This document shows, one piece after another, positions 1-12,038 of a DNA stretch of 64,000 nucleotides. Origin of the DNA: Melastoma dodecandrum (taxonomy: Eukaryota; Streptophyta; Magnoliopsida; Myrtales; Melastomataceae). How positions within the stretch are numbered: the stretch's first letter is position 1; every line of letters starts with the position of its first letter. A program made the translations under genes and the position numbers. The stretch lies in NCBI GenBank assembly GCA_029817715.1, contig JARUPY010000190.1, forward strand, positions 1,922,001 to 1,986,000, given 5' to 3'. The notes beneath the pieces were generated by a model, which saw nothing but the letters and a program-made list of their open reading frames with translations, was not told the origin of the DNA and did not search any database.

Positions 1-1104
1 CGACCACCTTCTCCACGACCCCTTCTCCCAGGTTTACAAGGACCGCGATCCCACCTGGATAGCTGCGCTTCCGCCGATTTCCTTCAGCTTTTCCAGGGTC
101 TCGACCACAGGGGCAAGTACTTCCTCTTGTGCTTCTCCGTTTTCCCTCCGGACACCTACGTCGACAAGAGCACTCTCACTTACTGGTGTATGGCTATGGG
201 CATACTGCACCTCTCGGAGAACCTTGTCGGTCGGGCGGTCGACCAGATCTTGGAGGACCTGGTCGTCAAAGGATTCGTCGAGGCAGAAAAGCTCTGCCCT
301 TTTGTACACTGTTTCGTTGTCAAAGTGGCCGAGGTTCGGCTTCTGCTCCTTCGATGACATGGGCGCTCCTGCTTCCCAAGGTGGAGACCCCAGCAACGTT
401 TTCCTTACTACGGATGGCTTGAAATCCTCTCTTGACGAGTTCTTGGGGCCTTCGGAAGAGCTATTGCAGAAAGTTGAGTGCGTGTTCAACGTGAACGAGC
501 TTTTTCCTGATTTCGATCTCACGAATTTCGAAAAGATGAAGAAATTGAGGGCTCTCTGCTTGGACGGAGCTCTGCAGATCAGCACATCGAGATACAAAGC
601 CTCGATTTCCTTTTAGGGCTCAAGGCAGTGAAGAACCTCACCATGCTCAGCCTCCATGGCATGTCCCAGGTTGTTCGGCTGCCGGATGCATTGTGCGAGC
701 ATGCCGACCTGAGGGTGTTAGACCTTCATGCCTGTCACAACCTCGAGATGTTGCCCGGGGGGATTGGCTCGCTCGTGAATCTTACCCACTTAGACATATC
801 CAAGTGCTACTTGCTGGAACAGATGCCTAATGGAGTGGCTTCTCTCGTTAAGCTACGCGTCCTCAAAGGGTTTCTGGTGGTCTTGGACGAAGAAGGATCA
901 TGTCCTTTTTCCAGCTTGTCCGGTCTAAAGAAGCTCAACAAACTGAGTCTATACATAAACAAGACCAACTTCCCGAGCAACATTGAACAACTGGTGTTCT
1001 GTGAATTTACGCTTCTTCGGGATTTTAACATACAATGGGGAGGACAAGCTGTGGCAAGGAAGAAAAGTAAGCATGCTGAAGTCGAGCAGCCTACCTCTGT
1101 TTGA
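1..1104 (+). pseudogene. CNL-type disease resistance gene fragment (NB-ARC end plus LRR), frameshifted
   Basis: This is the 3' half of a plant NB-ARC-LRR immune receptor that runs off the left edge. Frame 1 at about 70-330 encodes the winged-helix part of NB-ARC, seen as a hydrophobic CFSVFPPDTYVDK stretch that matches the usual 'CFLYFSIFPED' motif. The match then moves to frame 2 (about 345-570, KKLRALCLDG at its end) and returns to frame 1 near 575. The rest is clear leucine-rich repeats (LPDALCEHADLRVLDLHACH, LPGGIGSLVNLTHLDISKC) ending at a TGA at 1102-1104. Two reading-frame breaks mean it cannot make a normal receptor unless the assembly has indel errors. The LRR style recalls proteins labelled RPP13-like 4. 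It belongs with the CNL copies at 14.7-17.9 kb and 19.9-20.7 kb, although it lies on the opposite strand. Confidence 0.82.
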
Positions 1105-3523
1105 GAAAGAAGGTTAGTGGTGGACTACTCGGAGGTACTGGGATCCGTGACCCTTTTTTGAATGAAATTTGTGGAACGAACTTCGAACAAATTTAGGGTA
1201 CAAATTTTTCTTAATTATGAATTTTCCTAAACGAAACAAACTTTCCTTAATGTCAGAGGACTCGCTAACATTGGTACGTAAAATACGAAAAAGCACATTT
1301 GAAGCACATACTTTACGAGAAAGCCTTAAAAGAAAAAGAAGAAGCACAACTTACCCAACGCAATTCCGAATTCTAGCCAAAATGATAATCATTGACTCCA
1401 ATAGAAGACTAATAAATCATTTACCCAAATAAATGATTAATAAAAAGCATTGAGTAACAGCATTCCTAGCCAATTCGTAACGGCGTTACGCCTTACTACG
1501 ACGTGGTAGTAACGGAGTCCTACGTGTATCTTACCTGGATAAAAAAACCACTATGACGTGGTAGTAACGGAGTCCTACGTGTATCTTATCTGGACAAAAA
1601 AAACACAACGTAGGACGAAATATGCCACGTCCCACTAGAGGAGTACGACGGTACGATGTGGCATTATTAAGTGTTAAAATTAAAAAAAAATTGAAGGAAG
1701 GTCGTGGTTCTTCCTCCAAGGCTATTATCCCCAAAACCTAGCCCTAATTGTTTCTTCCTCAAATGTCAGATAGCGATTAGGGTTTAGCGATTGACAAAGA
1801 CGAAGACGATTAGGGTTAACAACAATGACGTTCGAGTTCCAGTCGAGCACCACCCATTCCACCCTTCTCGTTAATGTCTTCACAACATTACATTACTATC
1901 TAAAGTGTGGTCCCGACGAACGATCGAGCGATGCTCATCTGAGTAGGGTAGGGATGTCTATCAATGATTCGAATTGGGGGTTTTGAAAACAGCTACTCGA
2001 GTTACCGGACATAACCCGTTGACTAAGAAGATTTGGAATAACTCTTAGTTGAAAAGTGAGGGTCGTCCAAGTTAAACAATTAATGAAAAATCTGGTGGTA
2101 GGTTGGTAAAACTACGGCAAGTAACGGAGACATATTCTTCGCATCCTGCAGTTTTTTAGTCCACTCCTAGATTCTTCTTCATTTGATTACTTCCTGTCGG
2201 GTTTGGGTTCCCAAATTTATGAGCCCCCTTTGGGATGTGCGATTGGGTGATTCGGCTATGAAGTGAAAAAGAGCCGGTCGAAGTAGCATTACTTCATTAA
2301 ATAAAATACACTATATTTTTATTTTTAATTTCACGGTCTCTTCAGAGCCTGTGAGTTTCTCTGCGCCATCCGTCTGCTACGTGCCCATCTTCTTCTGGTT
2401 CTTCCTCTCTCAATTGACTCTTCAGGAGTGGGCATCCAACAACTGTGAGTTTCTTTGGATATAAGCTTGTGAATGTTAGTGTGTGCACATATGTGCCAAG
2501 ACACTTCGTAGTATATGTGAATAGTTGTCAATAAAAGGCAAATATTTGCTGTTTATTAATTACTTTTCTGCTCGTAATTAACTTTACGGTAAAGTCTCAT
2601 AGATTGATTATTTGTCAATAAAAAATTGTCATTGATTGGCTAGATGTTTAGATGAGACATGAACATCTAGATCAACGTCGAGTGTAACTTAGGTCGAGTT
2701 AGGTCAAGGGATGGATGTCCAAGTTATACTTGGGGGTGCCTAAGTTTAGGGTACACTGGACACGACCCGTTTATAGAGAATACCACATATTAAGTGTCAT
2801 TGGTCACTTCTCTTGTTGAACGAGTGTAAATGATCTCCAGACTTGAGACATTCATTTATTCTATGCGTACAGTTGTCCACTTTGATGCTGTTAAAAGCAG
2901 TCTTTAATCGAATTGTGAGTAATACGGTTATTGGATGTGCAGCGAAGCGTAGAGAGGATAGTGTTGAGTCAATATATGATTCATCGCTCTCTTGGATTAG
3001 AGAGTTGACATTCTGGTATCTTGATTGAGATATTAGTGATTTTAAACACACGGCCGTGGAGAAATGTTTATCATTCAAGTTAAGATCTATTATATCTCAG
3101 AAATTAAGTAAAATGATTAATTGAGTGACGAGACATAATGCATTGAATTAATCAGGATGTCGGTGAGATGAAGAGATTGAATTACACAGAAATCGGTTCA
3201 TAGTGGTTTTGGTTAATGACCAATATTCCATTACATTGGGTGACTGAAAATTGTTTCTAGACGGTTACCTCAGTTTATGTATTGATGTACACTGTCTTCG
3301 TATATAGAACCTCGAGGGTCGCACGCAAAAGCACGTAAACACGGACATTGATTATTTAATTCTAATGAATATTAAAATTAAAAATATAAATTTTAGAATT
3401 AAAATTTGTTGGACTAAAAATTTATTATGAATTTTTTTTATAATGGATAATTGATTGGTTTAGAATAAAAAACAAAATGGAAAAAAGATTAACCTCCTTA
3501 TTCCAATTGTTTTTGTAAATGAT
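1105..3523. other. Intergenic, AT-rich, no gene recognised
   Basis: No reading frame here resembles a known protein. It contains the 55-bp tandem duplication at 1501-1608. A stretch near 2337-2480 resembles the sequence downstream of the CNL gene at about 14.1-14.2 kb (shared CCAACAACTGT-AGTTTCTT core), so part of it may be an old duplicated gene flank. Confidence 0.5.
1501..1608 (+). repeat. Direct tandem duplication, 55-bp unit, two copies
   Basis: The unit beginning ACGTGGTAGTAACGGAGTCC starts at 1501 and again at 1556, with only a few differences, including TTACCTGGAT versus TTATCTGGAC. The period is 55 bp. It lies in non-coding DNA and has no obvious role. Confidence 0.9.
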
Positions 3524-3775
3524 TATACGCGCGCCTTCCGGCCTAGCAAGCACGTGGCAATTCGAACGACCTGAGGATTCGGGCCCGCTCCCCAAGGCTC
3601 AACTAGTCGATGTCACGACTCGAGCGTCGGACGCTGTGGAAGAGAGTTGGGTGATCCCTCCCTGGGTTCCTAACTGGGCGACCGTATCAATTTTCCTAAG
3701 ATGCGGCGGGCGAAAGGCGGAGCATGATTCGAAGAAGGAACTTTCAGAAGAAATCGGGAGCGAATTTTCAGAGAA
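3524..3775 (-). mobile_element. Partial LTR, copy A of the main LTR family
   Basis: The stretch begins TATACGCGCGCCTTCC, which matches the reverse complement of the 3' ends of copies C and D. It then follows copy B (TCACGACTCGAGCGTCGGA, GGCGGAGCATGAT-CGAAGAAGGAA) until similarity fades near 3775. The end base differs from the other copies (TATA rather than TGTA), and most of the LTR is missing. The overlapping 125-codon frame on the plus strand is not a gene. Confidence 0.75.
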
Positions 3776-4304
3776 GCTAAAGTTCGCTGCAACAGGAAGC
3801 ATGCCATCCTCCTCGTTGTTGTCGCGCGTTCTATTTGGGTTGGTGGTCAAGGGGTTTCTCCGTGGATGTCGTTTAGACCTACCTTGGCGTTCTTAAAAAA
3901 AATGGTTGCAGACTGTGGCCGGAGCGTCTAAAGGTAGAAGCGTACCTTTGATAAGATAGGACCCTCCATGATGTGTCTGTGTGTCGCCTTTTAACGTTTG
4001 TCTAATCCTCCTCCTTTGGGAAAAAAAATTCATTAAGGAAGGAAATCGAGAATTATCGATTGATTGTAGAATCAAAGCAAATTGTCAATTGATCCTGTGT
4101 CCACATAATCAAAGAAAAATAAATATCCTCGAAATCATTGTGATTGATTGGAGATGCTATGTGATATAATTTTTTTATTTCTTTTCTTCTTTTTTTTAGA
4201 AAGAAAATAATAGGAATCTTAGATTAACGGAAGGGTTCGAGAATTTCATAAAATTGGAAATGGGTTTAAGGTGGGCTTTGGCCTTTTTGTTAACGCAAGA
4301 TAAA
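3776..4304. other. AT-rich spacer between LTR copies A and B
   Basis: I see no gene, RNA or clear repeat here. Copies A and B lie in the same orientation about 530 bp apart, so they could be remains of two insertions or of one rearranged element. Confidence 0.4.
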
Positions 4305-5211
4305 TGTACGCGCGCCTTCCGGCCTAGCACGTGCGTTGTGGTTCTGACGACTCGATGATCCAGGCCCGCTCCCCAAGGCCCAACCGGTCGACATCACGAC
4401 TCGAGCGTCGGATGCTGTGGAAGCGAATCGGGTGATCCCTCCCTGGATTCCTAACTGGGCCTGCTCAGGCCCCGCCAACCGTCTCTGTTTTCCTAAGAGG
4501 CGGCGAGCGAAAGGCGGAGCATGATCCGAAGAAGGAATTTTCGGGAGAAATCAGGAGCGGCTCGCATCGCCAGTCCCTCGTCCAAAATGGCTTCGTAAAA
4601 ATGTTGTTGTTGTTTAACCTAGGTAAACTATACGGAGACGCCACCGACTTTATTTATAAAATCTGTTTTAAGTCGGAAAAAAAACAGTTGTTCGAGGATC
4701 CTTAATTACTTACTCTTACACTTAGACATGCGAAAAGGTGGCATTTACTCAAAAGAATTTGTTTCTGATTAACGGGCGTTGGACCCGATCCGGGCATCAC
4801 TTCGGACTCATGTCTCTATTTTACGGGTGTTGGACCCGATTCGGGCTTTTTGGGCCCGAACTCATGTTTATTTGTTTTACAAACAACATGCGACAATAAA
4901 CCTATGGGCCTAAGGCATGTGGACAGACACAAACAATTATTGAGATCAAAGGGAGCGGGGAAAGGTGGTGGTCGTGGGCCTATGCACTTGGGCCCACGAC
5001 CCGTTGCATGTGGAAATAAAGAAAATCGGGAGGCCCGCACCTCCCTCATGTACCTAAGGCCCGCCAGGATGGCTTTACATCGGCCAGGCTCGTCAGTTGG
5101 TGCCGCTTTCGAGACGTGTTTCCACCATGGGTTTCCTTGTGTGCCTCCATCTTCAAGCTTTGTCCTTAGGAATTCTTTCCTAGGCATGCTCGGGATCAAA
5201 CATATGTTACA
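4305..5211 (-). mobile_element. LTR copy B, near full length, probably Ty3/Gypsy type
   Basis: It starts TGTACGCGCGCC and ends GTTACA, so on the minus strand it reads TG...CA as an LTR should. On that strand it carries the blocks shared with copies C and D: the ACATG-AACGGGTCGTGGGCC block, the repeated ACCCG-ATCGGGTCCAACGCCCG block, and the GTCGGTGGCG block often seen in LTRs of Gypsy elements. No internal gag or pol region is seen on either side. I could not find a convincing target-site duplication, and the right boundary (5211) is less certain than the left. Confidence 0.75.
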
Positions 5212-5526
5212 CATGTAAAAGAATTAAGAAGGCTGGGATTAGATCATTTTTTAACACAACATAAGACATTATCAAATTTCATTTTTTGTAAGTTAAAGGT
5301 AATTATAATTTAAAAAAATAAAAATAAAAATTATTAAAAAAAAAACACGATGCCAAATAGGTTTACGTAAAAAAAGTGAAATTAAAGACTGAATCTGATG
5401 TAATTTTAAAATTAAAAACAATGTTGAGACTTCGTTAAAAAATAATAATTATAATAATAATAGAAATGACTATTACAATAAAACATTAAAACAATAAACT
5501 AAAACATGTTATGGAAGGATTTTTTT

Positions 5527-5559
<33 letters not shown>

Positions 5560-7569
5560 CAAATGTAACAATCAAATAAAACCATCTGCGCACAATCCAT
5601 TGATTTAAAATTGAAATCGAACAGTGAGGTGGGGAAACAGGCTTTCACCTCGTGGGTTCTCTGATTCTGCGAGATTGGAGGTTGGGTCACTACCGACGGA
5701 TCCAGATTGCTGGTCGCTGGGAGGAGAAGCGGGTGGCTGGAAAGGAGTCAGCCGTTGAAGACCTTAGATCTGAGACATGGAGCTCGTCGAGGAAGCGTTG
5801 CAATGAGTCCGATATGGTCGGGGGATGTTTGATGATGCGCCCGAGTTCAGTGTCAGCAGGGATGACCACTTAGTAGGTCGAGATTCCAAGGAAAACGAGG
5901 CGGCTGGGCATGTTAGAGTTGTCCATCCGAAGGTGAACTCGATGGGTTGGTTAAGGCGCCGAGCAAAAGGAGGCCTTTGGCGTGGAAAATCGAAGCTGCG
6001 ACGCTTGATAATGATGGTTCAACCACAGCGCCGGGAAGCCGGCGGAGGTGGGGACAACTTTTGGCACTGATTACCGCTTTTGGGGTACTGGGCTAATTTC
6101 CTGTACAAACAAGCAAATATATTATAAGACAAAATGACTTCTCGCGGTGCTAATTCACACCCGCGAGAAGTTTCGTACGCCTATCTTTTATTCGACTATG
6201 GGATCGGGTTGTGAAGGAATTCGTTGCTTTGGTTGAAAGACTGTCTGCTAAGCAGCAAGAGGCGCGGCGTCAAGTTTGGCATTGCTCCTCGTTGCTGGCA
6301 TGGTTCCTTGAATCAGGTTGGTGATGCTAGCGTCCTTTTTTATGTTGGAGACGATTGTGGTTGGGCTGGTTCTATAGGGGGTTTCGCTGCCGCCATTGTG
6401 ACTGTGTCTCACCTTGGGGACGAGGTCCAAGAGAAGAGCAGCCTGAGCGTCAGAGTCTAGGCGATGGTCAGTGTATGAGTACCCCCTTTTGTTTGTACGT
6501 CTGTCCGGGGGTATATAAGAATTCGAAGGGGATGGTATATTAGGAAGGTTTTCCAAAAAAAATATCATATCTCCGGATTGTCCGTTGATTGCTGATTTAC
6601 AGGAGCTATGGAGGTTACTCGGATTATTACCTGTCAGAGAAAAAAAAAATCTGCGAGGTTAGTGGGTGAAATCCTTTGGAATAATTATTAGTAAATAACC
6701 GGTGATCGTCGTGGGATTAATGTGGGTTCTAAAAAATCCGTTTTATCCGGTGCAGGGAAAACGCATCCTTGATTTTCGTCATCAAATCGGGTTGATTCTA
6801 GTCGTTACGATATGGAAGACGAGTCGTTTGGGGTGCTCAGCATTGGAGGCCGTTGAATTGACCACAAGACGAATTTCTTGACTCATCATCACGTTGTTGG
6901 AAGGCCGACTTTGTGAGCCAGTCTGTCATGAGCTTCACACCAAGACAGTGGAGGTTCTTTGGCAAAGATTTCTGCCACTAGCTGCCCGAACAAAACTTTG
7001 AATGTGTAATTAATACGGTTGCAAATAGTCAGAATAATAAAAGGGCAAGCAATGTCAGAGGCAAATAATTAGGGTAAGCAAATAATCAAAGTATCTCCAA
7101 TTTCCTAACAAAAAGGTAAGCAAATAATAAAACAACATTCCATGAATGGTGGTAAAGATAATTTCATGAAATTGGAGGGTTCGGTGGCAAAACAAATAAT
7201 TCATTATAAAAATCATGGGAATCTTAAAAAAATCATGGCTAAATGGATGCGTAAAACAAATGATTTCGGGGAATGGCACTACAATTAACTTTACTTGTAA
7301 AATGCTTATGTTGTTTGGAAAATTTTTATTTAAAATTGTTTGTGAGCCCAAACACTAAATTTCTGCACTATATAATTTAATTGAGTTATAAGCACAAAAA
7401 TAAGATCGGTAGAGAGTGCGCTTCGTTCGATGATTGCATCTCATTTTTTCGTCGTGCAACACGCCTTGGCTGAGTAGATAAGAAATTTGGGGTATTCACA
7501 ATAAAGTAATGTGTATGGACTTAAAACATTTTTTTTTTTGACCTGGCTTATGTAATGGGTTAAAAATAA

Positions 7570-7705
7570 TTTGAGGTATTACAATGATGTACGAGTTTTG
7601 TTCTACTATGACGTTAATTTCTAAATTATTTCGCGAAATGACCTCATAAATTTCGAAATTCGTTAACTTATCTTGTGAAATCGGCCTTACAAAAGCCGAC
7701 TTTGG
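7570..7705 (-). repeat. Dispersed repeat family R2, copy 1
   Basis: Read on the minus strand, this matches the plus strand of 21594-21765: GGCCGATTTCA, then ACGAATTTCGAAA, then GCGAAATAATTT-GAAA-TAACGTCATA. A weaker third copy lies at about 62640-62755. It looks like debris of one transposable-element family whose type I cannot name. Confidence 0.7.
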
Positions 7706-8395
7706 TCCTTAAAAAAGTCTGCCTTTATGACTCCAACATGAGGTGACATTTTATGATATTGATTATTTATTATGTTAGTATTAGAAATATTGTGGCTTGA
7801 GCAACAACCTGAACTCTTCATGCCAAATAACTTGAAAATCTTTCTACGATTCATTAGCGTAAAGACTGAAGTCTTCAAAAGCAAAGCGCAAAACAAAAGA
7901 GCAAAAATTAAACACCAGGGCCGACATAGACGGTCGCAAGAGCAAAGGTGTCATTCCAAAACAAAAAAAACACATACCCGTGAGTCATCCGCTAATCCTG
8001 ACGGAACACCTGACTGGCCCACTATCTGAAAGATGAAGAACTCGCTCAGACGGTGAAACCTCCACATTTCAGGCCTTTAGACTCGTTCTCTCAAAACAAC
8101 GATTTTTAAAGCCTTATATCGAAACTTTATTCCAGCCAGACAAACTCATTTGACCGGTACATGAGCATCCAAGTCAAAGGAATTTTGAAATCCAACCGGA
8201 CGGCTTTCCGAAATAAGAGTGAACCATGAGAGAAGTTAAAATCCCTTCTCCTATTCTCGCTCGGGAGCAATTTTAGTTGAAACGACATGCATGAGTGTCA
8301 TTTGCTTATGCCCGTACTTCACGGGATTTTATTTATTTCTAACAATTTTCATGGTGAGATTCCGAGGTGCAAAGTCCTTCAAGATGAGAATCTAT

Positions 8396-8485
8396 TAATT
8401 TGGGGTATTTATAATATCTTTGCGAGAAAACATTTTTTAGATTCTCTCGCAAAGAGGGGCAACTGTAAATACCCCAAATTTGCGA
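8396..8485. repeat. Nested perfect inverted repeats (possible MITE or hairpin)
   Basis: An outer pair, AATTTGGGGTATTTA and TAAATACCCCAAATT (15 bp), encloses an inner pair, TCTTTGCGAGA and TCTCGCAAAGA (11 bp). Together they could fold into one long hairpin of about 90 nt. The outer arm, read as TGTAAATACCCCAAATT, also occurs at about 22934 and, with one change, on the minus strand near 7490, so it is part of a repeat family. Confidence 0.75.
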
Positions 8486-8610
8486 GATTCCATCAGATTC
8501 TTCAGAAGTGGTTTCAGCAGGCTGCAAGACACACCATTCAGACCATAGCTGAACATAACGAAAGAACACTCTCAAAAGCATGAAATTCAATGATAATTGC
8601 CACACCTTTT

Positions 8611-9125
8611 TCACTGTCTCCGATTCATCATCTGAGCTTTCCTCAGATTCCTCCGAGGATTCTTCATTACTAAATTCCTTTTTTGGCAGCATTCCCATTG
8701 GGCTTCGTTTTTTTTAGAAGAAATTTTAGACTGAAAATATTAAAACCCAACATGCAGAAGAGTGAAATGTAAATAAACATCAGCAAGACACTAGACGTGC
8801 AGACTACAACACATTGAGCACAACATCAAATGAACACGTTCAACCTTCTCACTCTGGGGCTCATCATCATCTGAACTATCATCATCGCTTTCACTTTCAT
8901 CAATATCCATATCTTTCTGCGATCCTCCGAATATAGTGTTGGATCCTCCGTCTTTGAAGCTCACGGGATCCGTCCCTCCGTCGAGGCCGAGAGACTGCAA
9001 GTACTCGGAGTCCGCACTCGCCTCGAGAATGTCACGCAAGGTCTGGATTTGGACGTCCCTGGCATTCACTGGTGATGGCCTCGAATTGATCGATCACTTC
9101 GTAGACCGTCTGCCCCGGCATATTT
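8611..9125 (-). other. Two possible exons of an unidentified acidic protein
   Basis: On the minus strand, 9125-8865 reads as protein-like sequence. It starts near MPGQTVYEVIDQFEAI, shifts frame at about 9070, and ends in the acidic run DESESDDDSSDDDEPQSEK, followed by a GT donor. A second acidic stretch (EESSEESEESSDDESETVKK, then GT) lies at 8690-8611. The composition and splice-like borders suggest exons of a nuclear or nucleolar type acidic protein. The frame break and the lack of further exons suggest a pseudogene fragment. I do not recognise the family. Confidence 0.35.
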
Positions 9126-9689
9126 GGCAAAAGATTATGCTGAGAAAAAGTCAAGAGCAAAATAGGTGACAGATATCCTACAGATACAAGAAAGAGAGTA
9201 AATGAAAATGAGATTTGGTGTTATCAGAGAAATAGGAAGAAAGAGATACACGGGGGGATGCATGCACGCATGACTGAGACAGGTTGGATGAAACCTTTTG
9301 ATCGAGAAGTCACACTTGTTTTGTTGGCGTTTATGCAGCAGCAGCAGAAGATCCTCCACCAGTAGACATGCATGTCACGCGCTCTTTTAGTTTTTTCAAA
9401 AGCAGCAGCGGCAAAGGAGACTCGAGTATTACATTTGCGCTACAATTGATGAACAAGTCAAGTAGGAGAACACGAGATGAACAAGTCAAGAAGGCCTTAC
9501 CCTACTGTCATAATCCTCCAAGATCCTCAAGCAGCCAGTGCAGACAAGAACATCCTGCAGAAACCAGGTTTCAACATCGAAATAATCGGCGACAACTCAC
9601 AGAGCGGCAAAGGAGAATACTAACCACAAACGGTCAATCCTTCCCGGCAACGAACTTCCAAGGATATCATCTCCTAGTGACAATTAGTC

Positions 9690-9930
9690 CAAAGATATCA
9701 ACTCCCAATCTGTACCAATGATCCTTTCCATCTATTTCCTTTGCTGAGGCCACTGCGGTTGAATGTTTGCACTCTCCTGAGCCAAACTGAAGCGGGTCCT
9801 ATCATCCTTCACGAAATGCAAAGCAACCTCAGAAAATTCTTTATGCTGCAAATGCGCCATTATAGCCTGCTCACAAAGCTGTGATCCCCTGATCATTTTC
9901 ATGACATGTATTATGTTGCATCAATCTTTA
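9690..9930 (-). pseudogene. Coatomer subunit alpha (COPI) fragment, frameshifted
   Basis: Reading the minus strand from about 9925 gives HVMKMIRGSQLCEQA, then ALHFVKDDRTRFSLAQES, then, after a frame change, TAVASAKEIDGKDHWYRLGV. These match, in order, the part of the plant coatomer alpha subunit just after its WD40 region. That subunit is a COPI coat protein of Golgi-to-ER vesicles. Only about 80 codons are present, with one frame break after 'NIQ', and I find no neighbouring exons on either side. The homology is strong, and the fragment is a non-functional scrap, possibly carried here by a transposable element or by segmental duplication. Confidence 0.75.
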
Positions 9931-12038
9931 TGACCCTTTTCTTCCCATCTTAGTCCAGAAAAAAGATGGTGTTCCCCGACAGTTTTGTGATGCAAATAGA
10001 AACATCAAGGGTCCTAATTATTCCACTATCTCCGTTGGACAGACAATGCTTTATGTGGTTCAATGTTGTATATATGAAAACACCGTTATCATCCCACAGC
10101 CACCATCCAGAAAAATCGGAACCGACTTACACCTTCTCCACTCACCTCTCAGCCCATGATTCCCCAAGATCTCGGGGACCCTCTTCTAACCCCCATGATT
10201 TCCCGAGATTTCCGAAAAAAAAACTAAAAGATTTTTCTAGAGAGAAGATATAACAGACCTGGGGAGAACTAAAAAAAGAGGGGGACTCATCTTCGAAGAG
10301 GATGGACCTTTCAAAAAAAAAAAGCAGGACCTTCTTTGAGACCTTTCTCCTGAGAGCTGGTTTTCGATCGTTCTCTCCCGAAGACCTCCAAGGTAGGTTT
10401 AGCTCCACGTGAGGAACCCCCTTTGTTGCCAACTCCATCCCAACCTCCGCCGGCCACAACTGGAGATCATCACAGCAAGCTTTGATGCGATCAACAGAGG
10501 TCTATGTCCACGGGAGCCTTCCCCTACTACAATGAAAGAAACGACGAATCCCTTTTGATGGATTGGCTAACATAGCCCACCCCATGTCATCGATGAAAGA
10601 TGGCATCTCCGCTTCCCGTGACTGCACATGAGCGTCACGGGAAGCCTCCTTTAGCTCTGATGATTTTATTTACCTGTGCAGGTTCAGGTGATGCCTGAAT
10701 CTCCTAAATCCAACGCTTGGTGAACCAGCCAAAGAAACTCGGCCATCCTCTAGCAAGGTCCACGGAACAGTCGGCAAAATCTGAAAGCTCTCCCAAGATA
10801 GGTTGAGATGCGACCAAGCAGCAGCAACACCCTGCCCTCCCAAAGCGACGGCAAGCCTGATGTTGCAGCTAACCCCAGAGAGTGGTGGGGCCATCCTCTG
10901 CCGGTGTCTCCATCGACAACACCACTAGTAGATTCGCCGACAAGCGGCAGCGGTTCTTCCCGCAATCAGATCCTGACTTCGACAATATTCACAGTTCCAC
11001 CTGTTACAGCCGACATCCCGGCTGGTAAAATGAGGTACTGCAATAAGCGAGCGACACCTTCAAACCCGCTTTCAACGGTCATTCCTAGAGCTAGCGGCGA
11101 CAGAACCCAGCGCTCCATGAAATCCCTTGATTCAACAGCGGCGGCAGTCCCGCCCTCTTCCGGCGTCGCCAAACGACAGCGGCAAACCGCGGCCTACTCC
11201 GGCGCCTCCATGTCCGACAGCGAACCCATGCCTTCTCTGACGTCCCTTGCATCCTCAGAACCGCAGCGGTGGCGAACCCGTCTTCCCCGACAATCCCAGA
11301 CTAGCCGCAGCAACCCCTCTTCCTCCCGGCGTTGTCTACGGTGGTGAATCCCCGTCCTCCCGGCGTTGTCTACGGTGGCGAATCCCCGTCCTCCCGGCGT
11401 CTCCCGACCCCAGCTCCTGTCGTCACCTGTAATATTTACGCCTGAGCCTTGATGGTCGCAACAAAATCAAAGGGGAAATCGATCAACGTGGTCTGAGAGG
11501 TAATGCCTCCTCTTTTTTTTTATCTATTTTCAATCTTTTTTTTATTATTTTAAAATTCTTTCTTTTGGTTATTCGGTCGTTTTTCTGTTACTAAAAGAAA
11601 AGAATTTCATTATTTGTTACTAAAAAATGAATTTTGATAAAAAAGGAACACGTGGTTCGTTTCAAGGGCTTTATATTGTTTTGATAAAGTAAATTTTGAT
11701 AAAATGAATTTCTTTCTTATTTTTGACAATTTCATACTATTTTTGTTCAGTACTTAATTTCGAGATTATCAAAGTTTTTATTATAATTATTTACCTAGAG
11801 TTATTTCAAGGGCTTAAATATATAAGTATCTATATGTATATACATAAAACTGACTCAATTTCTCTTATTTTGCATGAAAATATGACGAAATGGTACACAT
11901 ATTCCATGGAATCCACATGAGGATTCACGACACCTTTCTTCGCCAACTCGGGAGATCAATACTAACGGGCTTACAACACCCCGAATGTGAGAATCCAACA
12001 GGATGGAGGCCAAAGTCCGAAGATTACTTGAAGGCGCG
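9931..12038. other. Intergenic, repeat-derived, no gene recognised
   Basis: This includes repeat R3 copy 1 (about 10550-11450, listed separately) and AT-rich DNA from 11500 to 11900. The Ser/Pro-rich frame at 10808-11347 is judged not to be a gene. Some sequence just left of 12039 (GAAGATTA...GGCGCG) is shared with the left flank of LTR copy D and may be retrotransposon internal sequence. Confidence 0.4.
10550..11450 (+). repeat. Dispersed repeat R3, copy 1
   Basis: The block at about 10600-10690 (AAGATGGCATCTCCGCTTCC, CGTGACTGCA, GCAGGTTCA) is closely repeated at about 23705-23800 (AAGATGGCGTCTCCGCTTCC, CGTGACTACA, GCAGGTTCA). Both copies are followed by hundreds of bases of GC-rich sequence with Ser/Pro/Arg-rich frames and then by AT-rich DNA. 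No transposase or polymerase is visible, so it is probably non-autonomous. Confidence 0.55.

Larger units (their letters stand above)
5212..8610. other. Intergenic, repeat-derived, no gene recognised
   Basis: The DNA is AT-rich with a short (TAA)n run near 5529-5556. A GC-richer part (about 5640-6480) has several overlapping short reading frames with no recognisable protein. A dispersed repeat lies at about 7570-7700 and a nested inverted repeat at about 8396-8485; both are listed separately. Confidence 0.4.

Noticed and set aside
34..597. 187-codon open frame on the minus strand
   Set aside because: It is antisense to the CNL fragment, whose plus-strand homology is clear; the minus frame matches no family.
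1501..1608. Possible CRISPR-like direct repeat
   Set aside because: Only two adjacent units without spacers, in a plant nuclear context; a simple tandem duplication.
3519..3896. 125-codon frame
   Set aside because: Falls mostly within LTR copy A; the same sequence in copies B-D is not open in that frame.
10808..11347. 179-codon Ser/Pro-rich frame
   Set aside because: Low-complexity sequence in a dispersed repeat with no conserved motif and no supporting exons.
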